Positions 26,962 to 35,592 of a stretch of 64,000 bases of DNA are shown here, one piece after another. The first letter of the stretch is position 1. Every line of letters starts with the position of its first letter. The translations under genes and the position numbers were made by a program. Origin of the DNA: Endomicrobium sp. (lineage in GTDB: Bacteria; Elusimicrobiota; Endomicrobiia; Endomicrobiales; Endomicrobiaceae); contig JAISJB010000001.1 of assembly GCA_031261715.1 (NCBI GenBank), positions 62,001 to 126,000 on the forward strand. The letters are read 5' to 3'. The notes below the pieces were generated by a model. It worked only from the letters and a program-made list of their open reading frames with translations, had not been told where the DNA came from and did not search any database.

Positions 26962-27849
26962 TTATCTAGTTAATTTTAAAAGTTCATAATCGTACAAACT
27001 TTGTACAAGTTTTGTTTTATTGTCATCTTTCATTTGACACATAGGCAACCTAAATTTTAATTCACAAAGATTAAGCAATGAAGCAGCAGTTTTAACTGGA
27101 ATTGGATTAGTTTCTATAAACATTGTTTTCATTAAAGGTAACAATCTGTAATGAATTTTAATTGCATCATTTATATTACCTTTTTTAAAAGTTTTTACAA
27201 GACTAACTACATCTAATGGAAGAATATTAGATAAGACTGATATAACTCCTACCCCACCTATAGATAATAAAGGTAAGGTTAATATATCATCACCAGAAAT
27301 AAGCTCTGTATTTGGATTTAGTAATTTTATAATACTCATTTGCTTTAAAGACCCTGATGCTTCTTTAATTCCTATAACATTTTTACATGTTTGACAAATT
27401 TTTGTTACTGTACTTGGATCTATATTGATAGAAGTTCTGCCTTCAATATTATATAAAACAATAGGTATTTTAACTGAATCAGCTATAGCTTTAAAATGTA
27501 AGTACAATCCATTTTGAGTAGGTTTGTTATAATATGGAGATACTACTAAAGCTCCATCACAACCTATCTTCTCAGCAAATTTAGTTAGCTGTATTGTCTT
27601 TTCAGTACAATTTGAACCTGTTCCAGCTAGTATTTTGATTTTACCTTTTATTTTCTTAACACAAAATTCTATAACTGCTTTATGTTCTTCTGTAGTTAAT
27701 GTTGCAGATTCTCCTGTAGTGCCACATGGAACAATCCCATCAACTCCATTTAGTATTTGAATATTAAGTAAATTATCTAGTGCGTTAAAATCAACTTTAT
27801 TATTATTATTAAACGGTGTTAGTAAAGCAGTATATACACCACTAAACAT
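26962..27849 (-). CDS. dapA: 4-hydroxy-tetrahydrodipicolinate synthase
   Basis: DapA condenses pyruvate with aspartate semialdehyde. Seen: CGTTGESATL, the conserved VSPYYNKPTQNG with the catalytic Tyr, GIKEASGSL with the Schiff-base Lys, and SGDD. I place the start at ATG 27849 (MFSGVYTALLTPF). The longer frame beginning at 27864 would place the GGAGG ribosome site (27856-27860) inside its own coding sequence, whereas it lies 6 bases before 27849. Length is then 295 residues, normal for DapA. Confidence 0.97.
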   Translation of the reverse strand: MFSGVYTALLTPFNNNNKVDFNALDNLLNIQILNGVDGIVPCGTTGESATLTTEEHKAVIEFCVKKIKGKIKILAGTGSNCTEKTIQLTKFAEKIGCDGALVVSPYYNKPTQNGLYLHFKAIADSVKIPIVLYNIEGRTSINIDPSTVTKICQTCKNVIGIKEASGSLKQMSIIKLLNPNTELISGDDILTLPLLSIGGVGVISVLSNILPLDVVSLVKTFKKGNINDAIKIHYRLLPLMKTMFIETNPIPVKTAASLLNLCELKFRLPMCQMKDDNKTKLVQSLYDYELLKLTR

Positions 27850-27875
27850 AAAAATCCTCCACATTTACCTTTTAT

Positions 27876-28694
27876 TTATATTACAATGAATCCTTTGAAA
27901 GATATAGATACTGGCCCTTCTAATGTTACATTAGTTGGTTTTCCTTGAACCAAATTAAAAGAAACTATCAAAATATCACCGCCTTGTGATATAACATTGA
28001 TAGGAGCTTTTGTAAGACCTTTAAGAACAGTTATAATACCTGAAGCAGTTATGCCAGTGCCACATGCTAAAGTTTCTCCTTCAACGCCTCTTTCATATGT
28101 ACGTACGAGAATAGTGTTATTGTTTTTGACTTTAACAAAGTTAACATTTGTACCACCTATTTGTTTAAATTGATCATGATATCTGATCAGTTGTCCATAT
28201 TTACTAACATCAATATTATTAATATCCTTAACAAATATAACTACATGTGGTACTCCTGTATTAATGAAATCTATTTTAAAAATTCTGTCTTCTACTAATA
28301 TTTGCATGTTTGTTTTTATGTTACTTGGATTATATATATGTAGTTTTACTTTATCGTTAAGTAAGATTTCAGCATTAACAAGACCAGCATCAGTTTCAAA
28401 AATCATCTTTTTTGAATTGATAATATGTAAATTATACGCAAATGTCGCAATAGCTCGTCCACCATTGCCACACATAGAAGCATGAGAGCCATCTGAATTT
28501 AAATACTTCATTTTAAAATCTGCCATGTTACTGGATTCAAGTAATATTAATCCATCAGCCCCAACAGCATACTTTCTATTACACAACTTTTTTGCCACAA
28601 CTGTATAATGTTGTGGTAATATCAGCTTATATCTATTATCTATTACAATAAAATCATTACCTGCTGCAGTAATTTTTAAAAATTTAATTTCCAT
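27876..28694 (-). CDS. dapF: Diaminopimelate epimerase
   Basis: DapF converts LL-DAP to meso-DAP, used both for lysine and for the peptidoglycan stem. The two catalytic cysteines are visible: Cys in SMCGNGGRAIA (about residue 74) and Cys in GETLACGTGITA (about 213). The N-terminal KITAAGNDFIVID is typical. The 272 residues are normal. It lies between dapA and lysA. Confidence 0.97.
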   Translation of the reverse strand: MEIKFLKITAAGNDFIVIDNRYKLILPQHYTVVAKKLCNRKYAVGADGLILLESSNMADFKMKYLNSDGSHASMCGNGGRAIATFAYNLHIINSKKMIFETDAGLVNAEILLNDKVKLHIYNPSNIKTNMQILVEDRIFKIDFINTGVPHVVIFVKDINNIDVSKYGQLIRYHDQFKQIGGTNVNFVKVKNNNTILVRTYERGVEGETLACGTGITASGIITVLKGLTKAPINVISQGGDILIVSFNLVQGKPTNVTLEGPVSISFKGFIVI

Positions 28695-28725
28695 ATTGTA
28701 TTGTTATCCTTATAATGTTCTGTTA

Positions 28726-29964
28726 TTAAATTTCATTTAAAAGTAAATCATCATAACAAGCCCGTTTACGTATTAGCATAAAATTATCATTCTTAACTAA
28801 TACTTCAGCAATTTTTGGTCTTGAATTATATTCTGAAGACATAGATGAACAATAAGCTCCTGTATTTTTCACAATTAACACTTCGTTTTGTTTGACAATA
28901 GGAAACATTATATCTTTAGCTAAAAAATCTCCAGTTTCACATATAGGCCCAACGATATCTGTAATAACATTTTGTGTATTATTATGTTGAAATACAGGTA
29001 AAATTTCATGATATGCTCCATATAAAGTTGGTCTAATCAAATCATTCATACCTGCATCAGTAATAATAAAATGTTTGTTACCAGATATCTTACTATAAAT
29101 TACTTTTACCAACATACATCCTGCGTTAGCAATTATTGATCTACCAGGTTCAAAAATAAATTTATTATTCTTACCAAATATATTAAACATTTCTGTCATT
29201 AATTGATGTTGTGATATAACATTAGTTGTATTATTGTATTTAATTCCTAACCCTCCTCCACAATTAATACAATTAACTTTTATATTATAAGTATTTAAAA
29301 TGTCAATAATAGACTTAATTTTCTGTGCTGCAAGTTTGAACGGTTCAAGATCTACAATTTGAGAACCAATATGAAAATGAATACCAGACACTATAAGATT
29401 CTTTTTCTTACTAGCATTTAAATATATTTGTACAGCTTTTTCGTAAGGTATCCCAAATTTAGTACCTTTACTGCCAGTTACTATATATGAATGAGTATCA
29501 GGAGTAACATCAGGGTTAATTCTAATAGCGATTCTAACTTTATGTTGACATTGATTAGCTATTTGATCTATTACATATAATTCTTCTTCTGATTCTACAT
29601 TAAACATAAAAATATTACTTTTAATAGCATATGCTATTTCTTCACGAGTTTTTCCAACTCCTGCATAAACTATTTTATCTGGATTAAATCCTGCCTTCAG
29701 ACATCTATATATTTCACCACCAGATGTAGTATCAGCCCCAGCTCCGTGTTGTGCAAGTAATTTTAAAATAGTCCCATTGGAATTAGACTTACAAGCAAAA
29801 CATATCATGCCACCAGCTATTTCTGTTAATTCTCTAGTATATTTTTCAAAATTTTTTATAATTTGATCTTGAGAATATACGTATGTACTAGTATTATATT
29901 TTTCCACAATATCTAACAATCGTACTTGTTCTATAAAGAGATTATTATCATGAAAATTTAACAT
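28726..29964 (-). CDS. lysA: Diaminopimelate decarboxylase
   Basis: LysA decarboxylates meso-DAP to lysine with PLP. Alanine-racemase-like barrel: PLP Lys in CFACKSNSNGTIL-type segment (about residues 54-62), HFHIGSQ, NCGGGLGIKY, EPGRSIIANAG and the active-site Cys in GPICETGDF. The final YDD-type substrate segment is present (RACYDDLL). The 412 residues are normal. It is the paralogue-level neighbour of nspC (same fold, two genes away). Confidence 0.96.
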   Translation of the reverse strand: MLNFHDNNLFIEQVRLLDIVEKYNTSTYVYSQDQIIKNFEKYTRELTEIAGGMICFACKSNSNGTILKLLAQHGAGADTTSGGEIYRCLKAGFNPDKIVYAGVGKTREEIAYAIKSNIFMFNVESEEELYVIDQIANQCQHKVRIAIRINPDVTPDTHSYIVTGSKGTKFGIPYEKAVQIYLNASKKKNLIVSGIHFHIGSQIVDLEPFKLAAQKIKSIIDILNTYNIKVNCINCGGGLGIKYNNTTNVISQHQLMTEMFNIFGKNNKFIFEPGRSIIANAGCMLVKVIYSKISGNKHFIITDAGMNDLIRPTLYGAYHEILPVFQHNNTQNVITDIVGPICETGDFLAKDIMFPIVKQNEVLIVKNTGAYCSSMSSEYNSRPKIAEVLVKNDNFMLIRKRACYDDLLLNEI

Positions 29965-29985
29965 TTATACTCCTTATTATTATAA

Positions 29986-31218
29986 TTATATAACTAGTTT
30001 ATTTATTTCTATTATTTCAGTTGTCAAATTCATTTGTTTAAGTAACTTAATATAAGGATCAGGATTCAATTCTTCTATATTAACCATTTTCTTAACATCC
30101 CATATCCCATTATTAATTAAAATAGCAGCACTAACAGCTGGTACACCAGCTGTATAACTAATAGCTTGAGATTCAACTTCGTTATAACAAGATTCATGAT
30201 TACAAATATTATATATGAAAAGTTCTTTTCTTTGTGTCTTGGATGTTCCATTTATTAAAACACCTATACATGTTTTACCAGTATAATAAGGTGCCAGCGT
30301 TTTTGGATTAGGTAAACAAGCTTTAACAACTTTTAATGGAACAACTTTTAATCCTTCAGCAGTTGTAATAGTTTTTTCTGATAATAAACCTATATTTTTT
30401 AATACATTAAAACAGTTAAGATAATGAGAACTAAATCCCATCCAAAATCTTATTGAATTTGCGTTAATATTTGTAGCAAGCGAATGAATTTCGTCATGAC
30501 CTGTTAAATATACTGTTTGTTCACCTATAACAGGAAAATTATATTTTTTTTTCTCAAAGTGAATTGGCTTACATACCCACTGTTTATTTAACCATACCCA
30601 GACTTTGATGAATTCTCTAAAATTTATTTCAGGATCAAAATTTGTTGCAAAATATTTATTATGAATACCAGCATTTACATCCATTATATCTATAGTATCT
30701 ATTGAATCAAAGTAATGATTTTTGGCATATGATACGTAAGCATTTACTACTCCAGGATCAAAACCTGCACCTAGAATAGCTGTAATGCCATTTTGTAAAC
30801 AACTGTTCTTACGTTTCCACTCATAATTAGCATACCATGGAGGATCTTCACATACTTTACTTGGGTCTTCATGTATTGCGGTATCTATATATGCTGAGCC
30901 ATTTTTAATACAAGCATCTAAAATTGTCATATTACAAAATGCTGAAGCTAAATTAATTGTTATGGAAATGTTGCATTGTTTTAATATATTATTTAATTCT
31001 TTGACATTAAACACATCTAATTGTTTAATCTGTATTTTATTAGAAGTATCCTTGTAATTTTGTTTGTGTTCTATACTATTTAATATTTGTTGACAACTCT
31101 TAATTGAACGCGAAACTAAATATATATCACCAAATAAGTCATTATTTTGTGCAATTTTATGAGCTGCAACATGAGCAACACCACCTGCTCCGATAATAAG
31201 TATGTTTCTCTTTCTCAA
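29986..31218 (-). CDS. Carboxynorspermidine (carboxyspermidine) dehydrogenase
   Basis: A saccharopine-dehydrogenase-like NADP enzyme: NILIIGAGGVAHVAAHK at the N-terminus, IDTAIHEDP, GITAILGAGFDPGVVNAYVSYA. Adjacent nspC identifies it as CANSDH, which condenses aspartate semialdehyde with a diamine (putrescine or diaminopropane) to carboxyspermidine or carboxynorspermidine. Start choice: AGGAGG (31228-31233) directly abuts ATG 31227, which is too close. TTG 31218 lies 9 bases away, so I use it. A saccharopine dehydrogenase proper would not make sense beside a full DAP pathway. Confidence 0.88.
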   Translation of the reverse strand: MRKRNILIIGAGGVAHVAAHKIAQNNDLFGDIYLVSRSIKSCQQILNSIEHKQNYKDTSNKIQIKQLDVFNVKELNNILKQCNISITINLASAFCNMTILDACIKNGSAYIDTAIHEDPSKVCEDPPWYANYEWKRKNSCLQNGITAILGAGFDPGVVNAYVSYAKNHYFDSIDTIDIMDVNAGIHNKYFATNFDPEINFREFIKVWVWLNKQWVCKPIHFEKKKYNFPVIGEQTVYLTGHDEIHSLATNINANSIRFWMGFSSHYLNCFNVLKNIGLLSEKTITTAEGLKVVPLKVVKACLPNPKTLAPYYTGKTCIGVLINGTSKTQRKELFIYNICNHESCYNEVESQAISYTAGVPAVSAAILINNGIWDVKKMVNIEELNPDPYIKLLKQMNLTTEIIEINKLVI

Positions 31219-31248
31219 TCTTAACATCCTCCTATCTTTTATTTAATT

Positions 31249-32355
31249 CTATGATAAACTATTAAGGAAATCAATATAAGAAAATTTTTTTATTATTTTA
31301 ATGTTTCCATCTAGTTTCATAATAGCTATTGACGGCATTTTAAGTCCATTAAACCAATTTTTTTGTACAATAGTGTAACCTGCCGTATCTTGAAAACGTA
31401 TAATAGATCCAGGTTTAAGTATAGTTTCAAATTTATATTCTCCAAATATATCTCCTGCAAGGCAAGATTGGCCAGCAATAATATAGTTATATCTGCCAAG
31501 ATTATTATTATTAATTTTAGCAGAACTTCTATATATAAGTAAATCAGGCATATGCGCCGCTACAGATGTATCAACTATTGCAATTTCCTTTATGTTTTTA
31601 ACAACATCCAGAACCGTTGTTATTAATTCACAACTATTTGTCACTACAGCTTCTCCAGGTTCTAAATAAATTTGCACTTTAAATTGATTGCTAAAATCTT
31701 TTAATTTTTGACAAAATTTATCTAATGGATAACCTTTTTTTGTAAAATATACCCCCCCTCCAAGACTAACCCATTGAACATTTTGTAAAATACTACAGTA
31801 TTTTAAAGATATTTTATCTAGCATAGTACTAAAACTTTGATAGTTAGCATTTTCACAATTATAATGAAACATTACCCCACTTATTTTATTTAATACTGAA
31901 ATAACTTCTTTTGTAGAATTTACACCAAGTTTAGAATATTTTTGTGATGGATCAGCTAAAATAAACTTTGAATAACTTACACCAGGATTAATTCTTAGTC
32001 CAATCTGACTTTTTTGTAATGTTCTATAAAACAGTTCTAATTGTGATATTGAATTAAATATTATTTTATCAGATATATGTTTTAATAATTGAATATCATT
32101 ATCAGAATAAGCCACACTAAAAATATGATTTTCTTTTTTAAATTTATAGTATCCAAGCTTAGCTTCATATAAAGAACTGCTAGTTACTCCATCCATGTAC
32201 TTACTAATAAGATCAAACGTACTCCAAGTCGAAAAACATTTTAATGCTAAAAGAAGTTTAGTTCCTGAATACTCTTTAATATACTTCATTATTTTGAGAT
32301 TTTTTAATAACATATGTTCATTAATTAAATAATATGGAGTTTTTAGTTGTTTCAT
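31249..32355 (-). CDS. nspC: Carboxynorspermidine/carboxyspermidine decarboxylase
   Basis: NspC is a PLP decarboxylase of the alanine racemase fold and finishes spermidine (or norspermidine) synthesis after CANSDH. Seen: LLLALKCFSTWSTF with the PLP Lys, VTSSSLYEAKLG, GLRINPGVSYSK, VSLGGGVYFTKKGYP and YLEPGEAVVT. The 368 residues are normal. It is the first gene of the large nspC-to-plsC run and starts close behind a divergent promoter. LysA is a related fold, but the sequence motifs and pairing with CANSDH separate them. Confidence 0.93.
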   Translation of the reverse strand: MKQLKTPYYLINEHMLLKNLKIMKYIKEYSGTKLLLALKCFSTWSTFDLISKYMDGVTSSSLYEAKLGYYKFKKENHIFSVAYSDNDIQLLKHISDKIIFNSISQLELFYRTLQKSQIGLRINPGVSYSKFILADPSQKYSKLGVNSTKEVISVLNKISGVMFHYNCENANYQSFSTMLDKISLKYCSILQNVQWVSLGGGVYFTKKGYPLDKFCQKLKDFSNQFKVQIYLEPGEAVVTNSCELITTVLDVVKNIKEIAIVDTSVAAHMPDLLIYRSSAKINNNNLGRYNYIIAGQSCLAGDIFGEYKFETILKPGSIIRFQDTAGYTIVQKNWFNGLKMPSIAIMKLDGNIKIIKKFSYIDFLNSLS

Positions 32356-32396
32356 AACTAACCTTAAATGTAAAAAATTGTCAATATAACTAAACT

Positions 32397-32424
32397 TTGA
32401 AAATAAAATATTATATCATATAAC
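32397..32424 (+). promoter_or_regulatory. Putative promoter of the PAP2 gene
   Basis: TTGAAA (32397-32402), 16 bases, TATAAC (32419-32424). Transcription would begin around 32431, leaving a leader of about 40 bases before the PAP2 ATG at 32473, with a GAAGAAG ribosome-site-like stretch at 32461-32467. It interleaves with the oppositely directed nspC promoter. Confidence 0.5.
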
Positions 32425-32437
32425 CTTGATTTTACAA
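32410..32437 (-). promoter_or_regulatory. Putative promoter of the nspC-dap-mur-fts run
   Basis: Minus strand: TTGTAA (32432-32437), 16 bases, perfect TATAAT (32410-32415). It would start a leader of about 45 bases before nspC and could drive all 13 genes down to plsC, since none of the intergenic gaps exceeds about 31 bases. It overlaps the PAP2 promoter on the other strand. Confidence 0.6.
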
Positions 32438-32472
32438 AAATATTTACCTAAATCTACTTTGAAGAAGTCACT

Positions 32473-33171
32473 ATGAAAAATATATTTATATATATTAAAA
32501 TATTAACTACTAGTTTTATCTTCATATTTTTCATTAGCAGTTATGTATATACTTGTACTACTAGACAAAACACATTACTAAACAAAATTAATTATTTCAA
32601 TAAGTGTATAGAGATTATAATAAATATTGATCATAAAATATTTAAATTGATTAATTCAACACTCAAATGTAGAACCTTGGACTATTTTATTATCATATTG
32701 AATTTTATTTATAATTTAACAAAATTTCATTATAGTTTTACCATATTAATAATAATTATATCTATATTAATACTATGGAAATACAAAAAACACAATTTCT
32801 GTTTTAATGTATGTATATTTATAGTTGTTCTAACAATATCTACTATTAGTAATTATATTTGTAAATTCTTATGTGCTAGAGCAAGACCAATAACCCGTCT
32901 AGGAATAGAGAATGTCAATACTATATTAGAGAATAGTTTGTATAATTCTTTTCCATCAGGTCACACACAAATTGCTGTTACTATATGTACTTTTATGCTT
33001 TTTATTATTAATAAGTATAGGTTATTATATATTATTACAACAGTACTAATAGGGTTAGAAAGAATCTATGTTGGTAGTCATTTCCCTTCAGATGTTATAG
33101 CAGGCGCATTATTAGGTATGCTGATTACATATTTTATATTAATAGTATTGAAATATTTTTATAGGCTGTAA
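32473..33171 (+). CDS. PAP2-family membrane phosphatase
   Basis: An integral membrane protein of 232 residues with about five or six hydrophobic segments. The three phosphatase motifs are present in order: KFLCARARP, FPSGHT and RIYVGSHFPSDVIAG. Family members dephosphorylate undecaprenyl pyrophosphate, phosphatidylglycerol phosphate or phosphatidic acid. Recycling of undecaprenyl carrier is plausible given the neighbouring wall genes, but this cannot be decided from motifs. The 3' end overlaps the convergent lipA gene by 13 bases. Confidence 0.9.
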   Translation: MKNIFIYIKILTTSFIFIFFISSYVYTCTTRQNTLLNKINYFNKCIEIIINIDHKIFKLINSTLKCRTLDYFIIILNFIYNLTKFHYSFTILIIIISILILWKYKKHNFCFNVCIFIVVLTISTISNYICKFLCARARPITRLGIENVNTILENSLYNSFPSGHTQIAVTICTFMLFIINKYRLLYIITTVLIGLERIYVGSHFPSDVIAGALLGMLITYFILIVLKYFYRL

Positions 33172-33974
33172 GAGCTACGTATATATCTACCAGAAATTAC
33201 TCGTTTAATACCTAAAGAAACAGCAAATTCTTTTATTAATTTGAACTCTTCTATAGAATACTCTTTTATAACAGGATAATGTGATTTTGATGGAGCAAGA
33301 TATTGACCTATAGTTACAATGTCTACATTTAAATTTTTTATATCGTGAAGAACATTAACAATTTGTTTTGTGGTTTCTCCAAGCCCTAACATTAAACCTG
33401 TTTTAATTTTGAAGCCTAATCTTTTTGCATATTTTAATACATTGATCGAACGTTGATAATCAGATCCATTTCTCACTTGGCTGTATAACTCAGGAACTGT
33501 TTCCAAGTTATGTGCAAATATAGAAGGCTGTGCATCTAAAACTATTTTTATCAATTCAGTGTTACCACTAAAATCAGGAACTAAAACTTCTATTTTAATA
33601 TTTGGAACATTTGTTTTGATCGTAGTAATAGTATCAGCAAAATGCTTAGCCCCACCATCCTTCAAATCATCTCTAGTAACTGAAGTTATAACAATGTATG
33701 AACTACTACATTTTAATTTCTTAAGTATATGCACTATTTGTATTGGTTCATTCCTATTTACACTCTCAGGTATACTGATTTTATCTACCGCGCAAAAACT
33801 ACAACGTCTAGTACAACATTTTCCTAAAATTAAAAACGTTATAACTCCTCTGTTAAAACATTCGCTAATATTAGGACATTTGGCATTTATGCATACAGTA
33901 TTTACATTATAATATGAGCACATTCGTTTTAAACATATTAAATCATTAATATTGATTTTTTTTTTATATGTCAT
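33159..33974 (-). CDS. lipA: Lipoyl synthase
   Basis: LipA is a radical-SAM enzyme that inserts two sulfurs into protein-bound octanoate. The auxiliary cluster cysteines are seen as C(x4)C(x5)C in VCINAKCPNISEC, and the SAM cluster as CCTRRCSFCAVDK. The end GRYIRSSY carries the RSSY motif that closes LipA. The 271 residues are slightly short at the N-terminus. It is the last gene of the gap-to-lipA run. It implies a lipoylated enzyme (2-oxoacid dehydrogenase or glycine cleavage) elsewhere. Confidence 0.95.
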   Translation of the reverse strand: MTYKKKININDLICLKRMCSYYNVNTVCINAKCPNISECFNRGVITFLILGKCCTRRCSFCAVDKISIPESVNRNEPIQIVHILKKLKCSSSYIVITSVTRDDLKDGGAKHFADTITTIKTNVPNIKIEVLVPDFSGNTELIKIVLDAQPSIFAHNLETVPELYSQVRNGSDYQRSINVLKYAKRLGFKIKTGLMLGLGETTKQIVNVLHDIKNLNVDIVTIGQYLAPSKSHYPVIKEYSIEEFKLIKEFAVSLGIKRVISGRYIRSSYSL

Positions 33975-33976
33975 TG

Positions 33977-35533
33977 TTAATGTCTAAAGTGTCGTATCCC
34001 TGTCATAATCATAGTCATATTATGTTCATTTGCTGCTTGTATAGAATCATCATCTTTAATTGATCCACCTGGTTGTATTATTGCTTTTACTCCAAGCTTA
34101 TAAGCCAGTTCCACTACATCAGCAAAAGGGAAAAAAGCATCTGATGCAAGAACAAGTGGCAATAATGTTTCATCTACATGAGACTTCATAACTGACATTT
34201 TATTAGAAGCTATTTTTAAAGAATCTATACGACTCATTTGCCCAGCTCCTATTCCAACAGTTTGTTCTCCTCGTACTAATACAATTGCATTTGATTTAAC
34301 ATGTTTAGCAATTTTTAAAGCAAAATTTAAAGAACATATTTCAATTTCATTAGGTTTACGAATTGTTGCTATTTTGAATTCTGATACCAATTGATTATCT
34401 TGCTCTTGTATTAGTATACCATAATCAGTCATTCTCAATGTATACTTATTAGTAGCATTATACATAAGCTCATTTTGAATTAACAATCTTATATTCTTTT
34501 TTTTCGTAAGTATGTTAACAGCATTACCAGAGTACTTTGGAGCAATAATACATTCAATAAATAATTTGTTAAGTTCGATAGCTGTATTGTCATCTATTTC
34601 TTTATTAAATGCTATTACTCCTCCAAATGCGCTAGTGATATCACACTCTAATGCTCTTATATAAGCCTCTTTTAGATTAGTATTACTTGCACACCCACAT
34701 GGATTATTATGCTTAATAATTACACATGTAGGCTTGTCGAATTCGTTAACTACACGTGAGGCAGATTCTACATCAAGATAATTATTATAAGATAACTCTT
34801 TTCCATTAATTTGTTTGCAAGACATATTGTTGTTACAAGAATACAATGCAGCTCTCTGATGAGGATTTTCTCCATATCTTAATGCTGATATTTTCTTAAG
34901 AGGTATAGTCACAGTATCACACATATATAAATTGTCATATGTAAAATATTCAGCTATTAATGAATCATAATATGATGTGTAACGAAATGCTTTTGCTGCT
35001 AACCCCAACTTCATTGTATCAGATAATGTATTGTTCTTTAGATTAATAATAATAGATTCATAATCACTACTATCACATATAACAATTACATCTCGATAAT
35101 TTTTTGCTGCAGCCCTAAGTAGAGATACTCCTCCTATATCAATATTTTCGATAACTTGTTGATCAATTATTTTATTAATAGGTTTGTGTATTTTACTTAT
35201 TATTGTTTCAAATGGATATAAATTTACAACAACCATATCGATTTTATCTATTTTATAATGATGCAATTGTTTCATATGATTATTGTTATTTCTAATAGCT
35301 AGAATACCACCATAAATTTTTGGATTTAATGTTTTTACTCTGCCATCTAATATTTCTGGATAATCAATATATTCTGTAATTGCTTGACAGTTAACATTAG
35401 CTTGACGTAATAATTTAGTTGTTCCACTACTTGCAATTATATTCCATCCTAAAACTTGTAATTCATGTGTAAAAGTGATAATACCTTGCTTATCTGATAC
35501 ACTTATTAATGCTGTTGGCATAAATTTCTCCAT
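33977..35533 (-). CDS. purH: Bifunctional AICAR transformylase/IMP cyclohydrolase
   Basis: PurH performs the last two steps to IMP. The N-terminal IMP cyclohydrolase domain shows ALISVSDKQGI and GRVKTLNPKIYGGIL. The transformylase domain shows RYGENPHQ, the KHNNPCGCA motif with catalytic Lys-His, FFPFADVVE, and the end IMTGIRHFRH. The 518 residues are normal. A GGAG ribosome site precedes the ATG. No other purine gene is nearby. Confidence 0.97.
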   Translation of the reverse strand: MEKFMPTALISVSDKQGIITFTHELQVLGWNIIASSGTTKLLRQANVNCQAITEYIDYPEILDGRVKTLNPKIYGGILAIRNNNNHMKQLHHYKIDKIDMVVVNLYPFETIISKIHKPINKIIDQQVIENIDIGGVSLLRAAAKNYRDVIVICDSSDYESIIINLKNNTLSDTMKLGLAAKAFRYTSYYDSLIAEYFTYDNLYMCDTVTIPLKKISALRYGENPHQRAALYSCNNNMSCKQINGKELSYNNYLDVESASRVVNEFDKPTCVIIKHNNPCGCASNTNLKEAYIRALECDITSAFGGVIAFNKEIDDNTAIELNKLFIECIIAPKYSGNAVNILTKKKNIRLLIQNELMYNATNKYTLRMTDYGILIQEQDNQLVSEFKIATIRKPNEIEICSLNFALKIAKHVKSNAIVLVRGEQTVGIGAGQMSRIDSLKIASNKMSVMKSHVDETLLPLVLASDAFFPFADVVELAYKLGVKAIIQPGGSIKDDDSIQAANEHNMTMIMTGIRHFRH

Positions 35534-35592
35534 TTTTAAAGATACTAATATATTTTATTTTATCATATTTATTTTTGAATTCTTAATATCTT

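Noticed and set aside
29986-31218. Annotation as saccharopine dehydrogenase (lysine degradation or AAA pathway)
   Set aside because: A complete DAP route to lysine is present, and the gene adjoins nspC. The CANSDH role explains both.
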